From Carpediemonas membranifera (Eukaryota > Fornicata), in assembly GCA_019828565.1 (NCBI GenBank), contig JAHDYR010000038.1, positions 186,001 through 250,000 on the forward strand: DNA of 64,000 nt. Reading direction: 5' to 3'. The position numbers and the translations under genes were made by a program. Of this stretch, positions 20,775 to 30,391 are shown in pieces. Numbering within the stretch: the stretch's first letter is position 1; each line of letters starts with the position of its first letter. The notes beneath the pieces are model-generated. The model worked only from the letters and a program-made list of their open reading frames with translations, was not told where the DNA came from and made no database searches.

Positions 20775-21149
20775 CTGGGCCTCAGCGCTGTCGTTCAGGC
20801 CAATCCACGTTTGTGGATCCGTGCAGTTTATGGCTTATCGACCGGACATCTCCTGAACTGAGCGCCAGGGGGCGGAGGTGGCGTTGGCGTGGGGCGTGGA
20901 GGCGCTGGGGGCGGGGGTGGCGTTGATATTGGGCAATTACATAAAGTGCACGGTGCTTGGAATTTCATTCCAACCTCAAAATGGCGGGAAAGCATTATTG
21001 GAAGGAACTAGTGGCAGCTATGCGGTTCTTTATACTGCAAAAGCAACCAGCTGTCGTCAAAAGCGCGCCATCTACCATCAATAACCAACATCTGCGTTGC
21101 ACTCCACTGTTCTCGGTCGTTAATGCACAAAATCACTAAACAACATCAG
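20775..21149 (+). repeat. Repeat cassette R1
   Basis: First of five copies (R1-R5) of a non-coding cassette. It starts TGGGCCTCAGCGCTGTCG and contains the palindrome CCAATCCACGTTTGTGGAT, a G-rich tract (about 20870-20930) and a TTTATACT box, and ends at AAACAACATCA. R1 is shorter at its 3' end than R2. It sits between the HEPN-like gene and SET1. Confidence 0.85.
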
Positions 21150-21187
21150 AAAGGAACAAAAGATAGATACTATAGACGTCCGTTTAC

Positions 21188-21904
21188 CTATTCAGCCAGG
21201 CGCAGGTACTGACGCGCCGTCTCTCGGGCAGAAGATATACCATGGAGGGATGCGTTCTGGGCAAGGCGCTTGAACGACACAACGAACAGCGGAAGTCGCT
21301 CCCACTCTCCTTGGGCCCAGTAGTGATGGTCGTACTCGAGTGATAAATATTCGTAGGGGTGAATTGTTCGAACGCACACGAAGAAGAGAAGCGGGAGCAG
21401 TTTCGTCTCATCAGCAGCAACACGAACAAGAACGTGACCAATGTGGCACTGCACATTGGTCACGACCGGGTTGTCGTTGATGCGATGGACACCGATTGTT
21501 TCAGGGTTGGCGCTGACGCAAAACTGGGTTCCATCGATGAGGTAGTCGTAGTTACCATTTGACTGGCGCTCATGGATGACCTCACCAGCATAGACACCGA
21601 CCAGAGAACCGACGTCGATTCGGTGCGACGAGATGACCCCTTGGCCAACATCGGTGCCCATGAGGGACTTCTGTGGCTCAAGAAGGATCCCATCTGCGGT
21701 CTTAGCGATGCCGTTCTCAAGTAGTTCTTCGCCTGCATGCTCAGAGTCCGCCTTCTTGCCACCTGCACCGAGGAACTGCTCTCTATCCTCCTTAGAGAGC
21801 TTTTTCAGAGACATCAATTTCTCGTAATCATCTAAAGACATTGTAATGTTCTCCTCTTCCTCTGATCCATCTGTAGCAACATGCGGGATCATGATAGTGT
21901 GCAT
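21188..21904 (-). CDS. SET-domain-like protein 1
   Basis: 238 residues from ATG 21904. The second half resembles a SET methyltransferase: GVYAGEVI early in the domain, IGVHRINDNPVVTNVQ in the place of the (I)NHSCxPN core, and EYLSLEYDHHYW in place of the ELxxDY end motif. The NHS core is altered (NDN), so activity is uncertain. The N-terminus is acidic. It is paralogous to the SET2 gene at 31682-32455. The gene is divergent from the plus-strand gene at 21971, leaving only ~66 bp between starts as a shared promoter. Confidence 0.65.
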   Translation of the reverse strand: MHTIMIPHVATDGSEEEENITMSLDDYEKLMSLKKLSKEDREQFLGAGGKKADSEHAGEELLENGIAKTADGILLEPQKSLMGTDVGQGVISSHRIDVGSLVGVYAGEVIHERQSNGNYDYLIDGTQFCVSANPETIGVHRINDNPVVTNVQCHIGHVLVRVAADETKLLPLLFFVCVRTIHPYEYLSLEYDHHYWAQGEWERLPLFVVSFKRLAQNASLHGISSARETARQYLRLAE

Positions 21905-21970
21905 TCCTGTTGTCACTCACAATTGCGAAACTCGCTCTCTGTTCCATAACCTGCACATCGGATTTGAACG

Positions 21971-22573
21971 ATGACGACAGACAGCCAACAGTGGATCGCA
22001 TTTGAGCATCTTGCGGCTCTATACACCACTATAAAGCGTGGTAAGATAGAGACCGCAAGTCAATGCATCAACATGATCGAGGATTCCTGTGTGGAACGAT
22101 TTGTGATGTTCTGGCTAACTACAGAGAACGCGGCGACGATTTACAACGAGAAAACGGCTGCTCTGCAGGAGAGCTATGGAGACGGAGTTGTGCGGTGCTC
22201 GGGTACGGACAGCATCACGAGAACAATATCATCTTCCTCTCGTGGTGTCGAGCATGTATCGAGCATTGAGCGAGCATCAAGCGTCATGCAGCGTCACTTG
22301 GAGTTCCTGCATTGGGGCAAGATCGCCCTTTCCTGTAGCGGCAGGACGCTAGCTGACTTTGCGACTCAGCACTTCCCCTTCCGTGTCTCTGATATTGAAC
22401 GCAAGATTGTCTTCGTGATGGTCACCGTTCCCAATGAGTTCATGGTTTGGTATAAGGCGCTTGTTGACGAGAAGATCGATGAAGAAGAGTTTACCTACTA
22501 CATCATTTATCGTCTTAACTCCAGCGCGAAGGATCACATGGTTGTTAATGCCCTAACCTTCAAATATGAATGA
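21971..22573 (+). CDS. Hypothetical protein, 200 aa
   Basis: Complete ORF from ATG 21971. Predicted mainly helical, with no recognised domain and no signal peptide or membrane segment. It is divergently arranged with SET1 and followed by a 45-bp segment and repeat cassette R2. The 3' flank (TAAATGGATTGCAAATGAG) is identical to that after the gene ending at 24408, so the two genes share a 3' cassette. Confidence 0.6.
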   Translation: MTTDSQQWIAFEHLAALYTTIKRGKIETASQCINMIEDSCVERFVMFWLTTENAATIYNEKTAALQESYGDGVVRCSGTDSITRTISSSSRGVEHVSSIERASSVMQRHLEFLHWGKIALSCSGRTLADFATQHFPFRVSDIERKIVFVMVTVPNEFMVWYKALVDEKIDEEEFTYYIIYRLNSSAKDHMVVNALTFKYE

Positions 22574-22591
22574 TCAGAGAGAGTGATGTGG

Positions 22592-23103
22592 TTAAATGGA
22601 TTGCAAATGAGTCTTTTTAATGTCTCACCACCTGTTTGGGCCTCAGCGCTGTCGTTCAGGCCAATCCACGTTTGTGGATCCGTGCAGTTTATGGCTTATC
22701 GACCGGACATCTCCTGAACTGAGCGCCAGGGGGCGGAGGTGGCGTTGGCGTGGGGCGTGGAGGCGCTGGGGGCGGGGGTGGCGTTGATATTGGGCAATTA
22801 CATAAAGTGCACGGTGCTTGGAATTTCATTCCAACCTCAAAATGGCGGGAAAGCATTATTGGAAGGAACTAGTGGCAGCTATGCGGTTCTTTATACTGCA
22901 AAAGCAACCAGCTGTCGTCAAAAGCGCGCCATCTACCATCAATAACCAACATCTGCGTTGCACTCCACTGTTCTCGGTCGTTAATGCACAAAATCACTAA
23001 ACAACATCAAAAGGACTGTTCATACGTTATTAAACATTGCTTGCTACTTCTGTTTCATCTTATTGTCGTTTACAGCTGTGTTGTCCTCAACAAATGCCAA
23101 GAC
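22592..23103 (+). repeat. Repeat cassette R2 (long form)
   Basis: Includes the 45-bp upstream segment shared with R3 and R5, the common cassette (from 22637) and a 3' extension through TTGTCGTTTACAG up to the start-like CAAATGCCAAGAC. R4 and R5 share that extension. The position upstream of the 23240-24408 gene suggests a promoter/leader function. Confidence 0.85.
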
Positions 23104-23239
23104 AGATCAACGAGGCGTTCGCGGCTTCCCGTTGAAGACTTGCCATTGCCAGAGAGAGTGCCATGCCTGGCACGTCTCTCTTCTTGTCTGCCGCGTGAAG
23201 GAATCGACCAGGCTGGATTCATGTGCAGCTTATGCAGCA

Positions 23240-24408
23240 ATGGACACTCTGGAGTCAGAACTGCATTTGCAGCAGCTTATTGCTGCTATTGAGCTTACTT
23301 GTGGCCCTGTCCCATCAGAAAGAAACAACAGACAGGCCCGAAAGATCGCCGCGGTCATTTCTGGTGAGTTTGACAGAGCATTCGACCGTTTCTTGCGCGA
23401 TCTCTTCGCCGACAGCCCGTCTATCATGAAGAGCTAGATCTCCTGGCGGAGATTCCCCAAGAGCCCATTGAAGATGTGCCTGTCGCGGTAGGAGAAACCG
23501 CCAAGCCTGCATCCAAGCTTCAGCCCAAGACCACCAAGTCTGCGAAGAAGAAGGTGCAGACAAAGAAGCTGAGACAGCTGGCGCCGCGACGCGCTGGTAC
23601 GCCTGCCCCGACACAACAGCAGGTCATCGTACCACTCAAGAACCTCAGCCGCCAGGAAGAGACAAGCCTTGAAACGTGGATTCGCAGCGTGCCGAAAAAC
23701 TCTGCCATTACCATCGATATCTCTGGGATGGATGGTTTCAACGCCAGTGAGTCGACCCTTCACGAGCTGGAACACTCATTCCAGGAGAACAACGTCCGAG
23801 TTATTCGGGCCTGGATTGCTTACCAGATTTGTCTCTACGACTGTTTGTCAAGCCAGAAGATTAAGTATAACGAAAACGTGGCCCCCAGCGACGCCCTGCT
23901 CTCAGTGGCTCTTCAGCAGCAGAGGATCTTTGTCCAGGCGAACAAGCAAGGTGCACTTTCCACACGCCTTAACATAACGAAGACCCCCTTCTACAACAAC
24001 GTTGTGGAGCGTCTGAAACTGATGGGTGAGACAGAAAGCATGATGTCAAAGTTCCACAACATCATTGGTGTCATCATCATCCACTTCGCCGACTTCACTT
24101 CCTTGCTGAAGAACCGAATGATCCCGAAGGATAACGATACAGTCAGGGGCTTGAGCACCCTCATTGTTCACAGTCATCTGTGCATGGTTTACTCAACGGC
24201 GAAAGATATCCGTCCTGAGATCTACAATGCTCTGACGACAAGCAGTACATTCCCGCCAGACCTTATGGCGTTTGCAAGAATGGCATTTGGTCTCGGACAA
24301 ACCGCGGCGGTGACCCATGAGTCGCCCGAAAAGCAGAAGCATGCGGACAACACAATAGAGGATGATTCAGAGATCGAGACAAGTGGTAAGAGGGTGAGGA
24401 CTGAGTAA
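23240..24408 (+). CDS. Hypothetical helical protein (one frameshift)
   Basis: N-terminal frame begins MDTLESELHLQQL at 23240 and runs to a TAG at 23437. The continuation lies one frame away (HEELDLLAEIPQEPIEDVPV..., open from before 23425 to 24408), so one indel near 23410-23430 splits the gene. The C-terminal 300 residues start with a basic K/P/Q-rich linker followed by a helical domain and an acidic tail. No family is recognised. The 3' end of the gene is duplicated inverted at 47947-48050. Whether the break is real or a consensus error is unknown. Confidence 0.55.
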
Positions 24409-24828
24409 ATGGATTGCAAATGAGTCTTTTTAATGTCTCACCACCTGTTTGGGCCTCAGCGCTGTCGTTCAGGCCAATCCACGTTTGTGGATCCGTGCAG
24501 TTTATGGCTTATCGACCGGACATCTCCTGAACTGAGCGCCAGGGGGCGGAGGTGGCGTTGATATTGGGCAATTACATAAAGTGCACGGTGCTTGGAATTT
24601 CATTCCAACCTCAAAATGGCGGGAAAGCATTATTGGAAGGAACTAGTGGCAGCTATGCGGTTCTTTATACTGCAAAAGCAACCAGCTGTCGTCAAAAGCG
24701 CGCCATCTACCATCAATAACCAACATCTGCGTTGCACTCCACTGTTCTCGGTCGTTAATGCACAAAATCACTAAACAACATCAAAAGGACTGTTCATACG
24801 TTATTAAACATTGCTTGCTACTTCTGTT
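24409..24828 (+). repeat. Repeat cassette R3 (with internal deletion)
   Basis: Third copy, including the 45-bp 5' segment. It lacks ~39 bp of the G-rich tract, apparently deleted between two GGTGGCGTTG direct repeats. The same deletion is present in R5, linking R3 and R5 as a duplicated pair. It ends at CTTCTGTT. Confidence 0.85.
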
Positions 24829-24942
24829 ACATCTCCTTAGGACATTTACTTCTGATTCTGTTTCTGCTCTCTCTTCTCCAGCACCTCTGCCATCTCGAGA
24901 CCTGTCAGCAGCATTGATCTCATTCCTGCATCACAGAAAGTA

Positions 24943-26247
24943 TCAATCTCTTTTCGTCCGCTCAATCATTGCAATAAACTGCCTGTGCAGTCTTCCGCGC
25001 ACACCTTTTGCGCACTTATTGGTGCTCACCTGCCTGTATCCCTTGTGGCATGTGTCACAGCTGACGTTCTCGCGTCCATGAAGGTCTCTACCACACACTA
25101 TGCAGCGCCGATAGAAGACTTGACCCTCAAACCCTCGCTGACAGCAGTCGGTCAGTCTCTTTCGCTGAGCTGCAGACAGGGTGACCTCTTCTGTATCATC
25201 TAACAGAAGCGGACTCGGCTTGGCGACGCATTCATGCACGCGCATGATGACCTTGAGCTTGTCAAGACATTCGGCAGCAGTGGGACGCTTCGCAGGGTCG
25301 AAGTGGAGCATCTGCATTGCCAGGTCGTACAGGCTGAGACAAGTAGGTGGCGTGGTGCCGCGAATCGGGAGCTCAGAGTTCACGTTGACACACTCGAGGC
25401 AATCTTTGAAATGTGTCTGTGCCTGAGGTGACAACTGCAACTGCCCACCATAGAATTGGCACCAGTTCAGCAAGCTACCAAGCTTCAGCATCTTCTTCTT
25501 CTTCCTGTTGTCGATCTGCGCCATGTTTGCACCCATGTCAGTCACCTTCGCGGCAAAGGGGGACTTAGAGAGACCGTTAACGAGCATCATAATGACAATA
25601 CCGCAAGAGTAAATGTCCGATGCAGGTGTCACGACATAAGAAGTGACGGAAAGAGCCCCTGCCGTCATGCGCGCGAGCTTGGAGGTGTCGCGTGCAGCAG
25701 GAATCACTGAGCGCGAGACAAGGTACTCGTAGAAAAGCTCTGGGGGCAAATATCCATGGGTGCCGCGATACTCGGATGCGAATCTCAGTTGTATGGCCCA
25801 CCTGTCGTCGCCATTAGCCGGCTTCCTCATTGCAGACCCAAAATCAATGAGGTATCCCTTCTGACTCTTGCTGAAGAGGAAGTTGTCTGGCTTAATATCG
25901 CAATGGACAACCCCGTGGTCATGCATGTAGCATACTGCCTGCAGCAGATGCGAAACATAGCGGAACTGCACGCTGGAGTGAGCCTTGCAGATGCCAGCGA
26001 AGGGGGTACAGTTGACCAAAGGAGCCATGAAGGCTGGATCACGGTCGACAAAACCTGTATCGACGACAGGGAGGACATGCGGACTGTCCTTGAGCGCTAG
26101 CAGGGTGGGAACCTCCATATCGTAGTGCTCATCAATCTTGATCACGACCTTCAGCTTGTCAGCTCCAAACTCGTGCAGATATTGTCTACTATTACCAGGT
26201 AAGGAAGTAAGTCGCTCCAGCTTGTCGCTATCTAGCTCGAACACCAT
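24943..26247 (-). CDS. Protein kinase with C-terminal zinc ribbon (copy 1, intact)
   Basis: 434 residues. Kinase landmarks: invariant Lys in VVIKI (K37), catalytic loop VHCDIKPDN (H115-D117-N122; HCD in place of HRD), DFG at 135-137, activation-segment end GTHGYLPPE (162-170), DIYSCG (211) and RP (321-322). A glycine-rich loop is not obvious. After the kinase fold comes a zinc ribbon, CIVCG...CDTC (382-400). The catalytic set looks intact, so Ser/Thr kinase activity is likely. A near-identical copy lies head-to-head at 26973-28265. Confidence 0.85.
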   Translation of the reverse strand: MVFELDSDKLERLTSLPGNSRQYLHEFGADKLKVVIKIDEHYDMEVPTLLALKDSPHVLPVVDTGFVDRDPAFMAPLVNCTPFAGICKAHSSVQFRYVSHLLQAVCYMHDHGVVHCDIKPDNFLFSKSQKGYLIDFGSAMRKPANGDDRWAIQLRFASEYRGTHGYLPPELFYEYLVSRSVIPAARDTSKLARMTAGALSVTSYVVTPASDIYSCGIVIMMLVNGLSKSPFAAKVTDMGANMAQIDNRKKKKMLKLGSLLNWCQFYGGQLQLSPQAQTHFKDCLECVNVNSELPIRGTTPPTCLSLYDLAMQMLHFDPAKRPTAAECLDKLKVIMRVHECVAKPSPLLLDDTEEVTLSAAQRKRLTDCCQRGFEGQVFYRRCIVCGRDLHGRENVSCDTCHKGYRQVSTNKCAKGVRGRLHRQFIAMIERTKRD

Positions 26248-26305
26248 GCACAGGTAGCTGTGTGAAATTCGGTCTTAAAGTGCATTTCGCGACAGCTAGC
26301 TGTGC
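26248..26305. promoter_or_regulatory. 14-bp inverted repeat upstream of kinase copy 1
   Basis: GCACAGGTAGCTGT and its near-complement ACAGCTAGCTGTGC, about 30 bp apart, begin next to the start codon of the kinase gene. The same structure precedes kinase copy 2 (26915-26972). It is probably an operator-like or promoter element, or the border of the inverted duplication. Confidence 0.55.
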
Positions 26306-26914
26306 GTCGCAACGAGAGAAGTAGCAGTAGAAAACAAGCCAGGACTGGCTTATGAATGGTGTTTATGGACATCAGCTATGCTCCAATCATAAACTCTTCC
26401 TCTTTACAATGTCAGATGAAGGAAAAGACGATACTGTCGGCAGTATCGCTCTCTGAGCGCTCCTCATCAATCACATTCTCTTGAATCTCCCCATCACCAT
26501 CTCTGCCCGCCACCTCCCCGCCATGCTCGTCGTGGTCGATCTTTGGTTCCTCATCGGCACTCTTGCATAAGTCCCATACTGTTAAAAACGGGGTTTCGAT
26601 GCCTGAGGAAATCATGAGGAAGTCCGTTTTCACGAAAAAAAATGGTGAAAACATTAGATTCAGTGAAATCTTTTCACCATTTTCACAAGGCGCAAGAAAA
26701 CGAAAGAGATGGCACTGAACACCCCTGGATGTACAGGACATCACTATACATGCTTTCCATGCATCTGTGAGCTTCTGCATTTTTCACACATTTTCACGAA
26801 ATGCTTCTCTGCACTGAGACTACTGTTCGCCAAGAGAATCACTGAGGTTGTCGATAAATGCTATCCATAAGCTACTCCTGTCTTTATTTCCGCTGCTGCT
26901 TCCCTCGTAGCGAC
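26306..26914. other. Spacer between the two head-to-head kinases
   Basis: About 600 bp at the centre of the kinase inverted duplication. A 122-codon minus-strand frame (26412-26780) has an acidic C-terminus (EERSESDTADSIV) and TTTTCAC boxes just before its start (26768-26800), so it could be a small gene. However, it runs through a 48-bp segment (26575-26622) that is duplicated inverted at 40468-40515, at the 3' end of the 359-aa gene. I treat it as uncertain. Confidence 0.35.
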
Positions 26915-26972
26915 GCACAGGTAGCTGTCGCAAAATGCACTTTAAGACCGTATTTCGCACAGCTACCTGTGC
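26915..26972. promoter_or_regulatory. 14-bp perfect inverted repeat upstream of kinase copy 2
   Basis: GCACAGGTAGCTGT ... ACAGCTACCTGTGC is perfect over 14 bp, with a 30-bp centre containing the TGCACTTTAAGACCG segment, and ends directly at the ATG at 26973. It mirrors the element before copy 1. Confidence 0.55.
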
Positions 26973-28265
26973 ATGGTGTTCGAGCTCGATAGTGAGAAGC
27001 TGGAGCAACAGACTTCCTCACGTGGTAATAGTAGACGGTATCTGCACGAGTTTGGAGCTGACAAGCTGAAGGTCGTGATCAAGATTGATGAGCACTACGA
27101 TATGGAGGTTCCCACCCTGCTAGCGCTCAAGGACAGTCCGCATGTCCTCCCTGTCGTCGATACAGGCTTTGTCGACCGTGATCCAGCCTTCATGGCTCCT
27201 TTGGTCAACTGTACCCCCTTCGCTGGCATCTGCAAGGCTCACTCCAGCGTGCAGTTCCGCTATGTTTCGCATCTACTGCAGGCAGTATGCTACATGCATG
27301 ACCACGGAGTTGTCCATTGCGATATTAAGCCCGACAACTTCCTCTTCAGCAAGAGTCAGAAGGGATACCTCATTGACTTTGGTCTGCAATGAGGAAGCCG
27401 GCTTATGGCGACGACAGGTGGGCCATACAACTGAGATTCGCATCCGAGTATCGCGGCACCCATGGATATTTGCCCCCAGAGCTTTTCTACGAGTACCTTG
27501 TCTCGCGCTCAGTGATTCCTGCTGCACGCGACACCTCCAAGCTCGCGCGCATGACGGCAGGGCTCTTCCGTCACTTCTTATGTCGTGACACCTGCATCGG
27601 ACATTTACTCTTGCGGTATTGTCATTATGATGCTCGTTAACGGTCTCTCTAAGTCCCCCTTTGCCGCGAAGGTGACTGACATGGGTGCAAACATGGCGCA
27701 GATCGACAACAGGAAGAAGAAGAAGATGCTGAAGCTTGGTAGCTTGCTGAACTGGTGCCACTTCTATGGTGGGCAGTTGCAGTTGTCACGTAAGACACTC
27801 GAACCGCTCAGAGATTGTCTCAACTTCGTGAACGTGAACTCTGCACTACCGATTCGCGGCACAACGCCACCCACTTGCCTCGGAATGTACGACCTGGCAA
27901 TGCAGATGCTCCACTTCGACCCAACGAAGCGTCCCACTGCTGCCGAATGTCTTGAAAAGCTCAAGGTCATCATGCGCGTGCATGAATGCGTCGCCAAGAC
28001 CAGTCCGCTCCTCTTGGATGATACTGAACAGGTCTTACTCTCTGTAGATCAGCGAAAGAGAATGGTCGACTGCTGCCAACGGGGGTTTGAGGGTCAAGTC
28101 TTCTATCGGCGCTGCATAGTGTGTGGTAGAGACCTTCATGGACGCGAGAACGTCAGCTGTGACACATGCCACAAGGGATACAGGCAGGTGAGCACCAATA
28201 AGTGCGCAAAAGGTGTAAGCGGAAGACTCCACAGGCAGTTTATTGCGATGATTGATCGGAAGTAA
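26973..28265 (+). pseudogene. Protein kinase with zinc ribbon (copy 2, two frameshifts)
   Basis: Inverted duplicate of 24943-26247. Catalytic blocks VVIKI, VHCDIKPDN, DFG, GTHGYLPPE and the C-terminal zinc ribbon are all present, but in three frames. A G is missing after DFG (TTTGG instead of TTTGGG, near 27383), and bases are missing near 27562-27570 (GGCAGGGCTC versus GGCAGGGGCTC). Both breaks are in homopolymers, so the gene may be intact in reality. C-terminal residues differ from copy 1 at scattered sites, so the duplication is not very recent. Confidence 0.8.
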
Positions 28266-28336
28266 AGATTATTTGAAAACGTGTAAATTTTGTGTGAAAA
28301 TTGTGTGAAAAACTGTGGCTAATTCTGCACAGAGCG
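28266..28336 (+). promoter_or_regulatory. Repeated GTGTGAAAA boxes
   Basis: TTTTGTGTGAAAATTGTGTG and a further GTGTGAAAA (reverse TTTTCACAC) stand just before the next gene. Similar TTTCAC boxes lie upstream of most genes in the element. Confidence 0.4.
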
Positions 28337-28666
28337 ATGCCAAGGACGAAACCAAGGCAGATCAAGAAGAGGCCTCAAGATTTAACTGCCCGGCGGTGCA
28401 GGTTCGTCAAGTGGCCGGAGATGCCGCTTCCAGTAAGGCGTATGCCGTACAGCTCGCCGTATCCATCTCCGTGCCCGTCTCCATCCACCTCTTCGTCGTC
28501 AACGCCACCCCCCACCCAACCTGCTCCCACTCAGCCGTCGTCTTCAGCCTCTGCCACGCCCGTTGGCAGTCCGCCTTCTTCTCCTGGCCACCATTCTCCA
28601 CTGAGTCAAGAGTCTCCGCACTACCATGGATCAGATGATGATGTAACACCTGTGGTACAGCATTAA
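28337..28666 (+). CDS. Small basic, Pro/Ser-rich protein
   Basis: 109 residues from ATG 28337. A basic N-terminus (MPRTKPRQIKKRPQD) is followed by a long P/S/T-rich tract and an acidic/histidine end. No domain is recognised, and it is probably disordered. Several cargo genes begin with similar short basic leaders (MPRTK, MARSK, MARSN), possibly nuclear targeting. The coding status rests on the preceding TTTTCAC-type boxes and continuous frame. Confidence 0.45.
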   Translation: MPRTKPRQIKKRPQDLTARRCRFVKWPEMPLPVRRMPYSSPYPSPCPSPSTSSSSTPPPTQPAPTQPSSSASATPVGSPPSSPGHHSPLSQESPHYHGSDDDVTPVVQH

Positions 28667-28919
28667 ACGATCATCTGATGTGTTTTTGTTACATAATTTT
28701 GCGTTGATTGCTTCAAATTGTCATGAATTGTCACAAAACAACGGTTCAACACAGATTCAGCACAATCTCTTTCTCATTTTCATGCGAGAACGTGAAAGAG
28801 ATTGTGCTGAAGCAGCTTGAGGCGCTTAATGTGACCAATCAGGCTCATACAACCATGTTTCAAGCGTTAAGAGTTTCAACAATCTAAACGCAACTTTTTT
28901 CAATTGAATTGTCCATTTA

Positions 28920-29135
28920 TCAAACATCAGAGTTATGTAGCACAAGCACAAGCTTCTTTCGGAGATTTTCGATGGCCAAAAACATGTCAGAGACTGTGTC
29001 GTCTAAAGAAATGTCCAATTTGGCTTGAAAATTGTTTTCGCGGATCTTTTTGAGACTTTCTTCTATCTTACACACTTCATACATGTTCTTTACTGTTAAT
29101 TCAGTAACATTGATGCCTCCGCGCCGCAGTTCCAT
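28920..29135 (-). CDS. Small helical ORF, 71 aa
   Basis: ORF starting MELRRGGINVTELTV at 29135, divergent from the PHD2 gene with ~36 bp between starts. Helical, with no domain recognised. It weakly resembles in pattern the 53-aa ORF near the right end (50824-50985). Its reality is uncertain. Confidence 0.3.
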   Translation of the reverse strand: MELRRGGINVTELTVKNMYEVCKIEESLKKIRENNFQAKLDISLDDTVSDMFLAIENLRKKLVLVLHNSDV

Positions 29136-29171
29136 TTGGTGAAATTCGCAGTTTATGTCAGAATTTCGCGG

Positions 29172-30377
29172 ATGGACATTCCTGTAATACAAGAACCTGC
29201 GGCAGCTAAACGCGTAACAGGAGATAAGCCAAGGTATTTCCGGGCCAATCTTTATTCGGCATACCTCAATGCATTTTTTGACACGACGGTCACCAGCGGC
29301 ATGGGTCTTTCCACGGCCGACATGCACCAATGCCTGCGCATTATTCAGGAACGCCTTCTGAAACTGGTCCCAGACATCAAGGGCTATCTGTTCGCCGATA
29401 GGACCTCGCACGCAGCGATTGCCGCAATCAAGACCTTCCAAAACGACCATTTTGGAACAGAGGAGGTCAATAACGGCGTAGCGCACAGGCTTTGTCTTGC
29501 CAGTCAACCTCAGCTCAGTAGCTTCCGCGCTCAGCTCGCTAGCATACTGAAGGCGATCGACAAGCCTGACGTATCAAATCAAGTTCAGCTTGAGGGCATC
29601 ACCTGGCCCACGCTTGTCACTTATCGTCCGCCCAGAGCCAAGAATGATCCTGATCCGTCCGCCGTTCCTCCCATTTCTTCTGGTTCCACCCCCCTCCTCT
29701 CGATCAAGGCCGAGCTACCATCTGCTCGCCAGGAAACGAAGCTATCTCAGATCATGGAGTACGAGATCTCAGACGAGGATGAAGCTCTGGTCACGACTGC
29801 TCGCCGAAGGCTTGAACTTCGTCTGGATGAGGTGGAGACCGCGGCCAAACGAGCCCGACTTGATCCAGAAATGCTTGCTGAGATAGTTTCGGCCGCTGTC
29901 ATCAAGCGTATCAGTAATAAGTTCGGCCAGAGTCACACGGAACCCATCTCCGAGTCCGATCAGCCCCCCTCCGACGTACACTCTCTGGCTACTCTCTACC
30001 AGAGATCGCTGATATATGCCTGCGTCGTGTGCCGTGCTCCCGACTGGTGGTGGAATCCAAATGTCCGCGACTTTGTAACTTGCAGCTCTTGCAAGCGTTT
30101 CATGCACAAGCATTGCCACAGACCTGGCAAAGCTGGGTCTAAGGTCCAGTGCCCATGCTGCAAGCAGTCGAAGAACCGGTGCGAAGCGTGCACAAGTGAT
30201 CACAAGACTCAGAAGAAGACCAGCGAACTGATGTCATGCTATGCCTGCCTCAAGTGGATGTGCCCGACCCACATAACTGAACTAGAGGCAAGGCTTGATC
30301 AAAGAGTGTTCACGATTCGCCTGTGTAAGATGTGCAGAAGCGTCTATGACGATCATGTGGTCAAAATGAAGTGGTAA
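29172..30377 (+). CDS. PHD-type zinc-finger protein 2
   Basis: 401 residues from ATG 29172. The N-terminal helical domain is unrelated at a glance to that of PHD1, but the plan is the same: a linker with an acidic stretch and helix, then a Cys-rich C-terminus from about residue 280 (CVVC, CSSC, HKHC, CPCC) and a second cluster (CEAC, CYACLKWMCPTHI, CKMC). The second cluster matches the CYFCSNWFCPDHI cluster of PHD1, which shows paralogy. A chromatin or nucleic-acid role is inferred. Confidence 0.65.
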   Translation: MDIPVIQEPAAAKRVTGDKPRYFRANLYSAYLNAFFDTTVTSGMGLSTADMHQCLRIIQERLLKLVPDIKGYLFADRTSHAAIAAIKTFQNDHFGTEEVNNGVAHRLCLASQPQLSSFRAQLASILKAIDKPDVSNQVQLEGITWPTLVTYRPPRAKNDPDPSAVPPISSGSTPLLSIKAELPSARQETKLSQIMEYEISDEDEALVTTARRRLELRLDEVETAAKRARLDPEMLAEIVSAAVIKRISNKFGQSHTEPISESDQPPSDVHSLATLYQRSLIYACVVCRAPDWWWNPNVRDFVTCSSCKRFMHKHCHRPGKAGSKVQCPCCKQSKNRCEACTSDHKTQKKTSELMSCYACLKWMCPTHITELEARLDQRVFTIRLCKMCRSVYDDHVVKMKW

Positions 30378-30391
30378 ACAAGTGTAGAACT

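Noticed and set aside
23063-23239. Extended N-terminus (through the R2 tail) for the 23240-24408 gene
   Set aside because: The extension starts at a TTG in repeat cassette R2, and the same residues appear at the tails of R4 and R5 fused to unrelated sequence.
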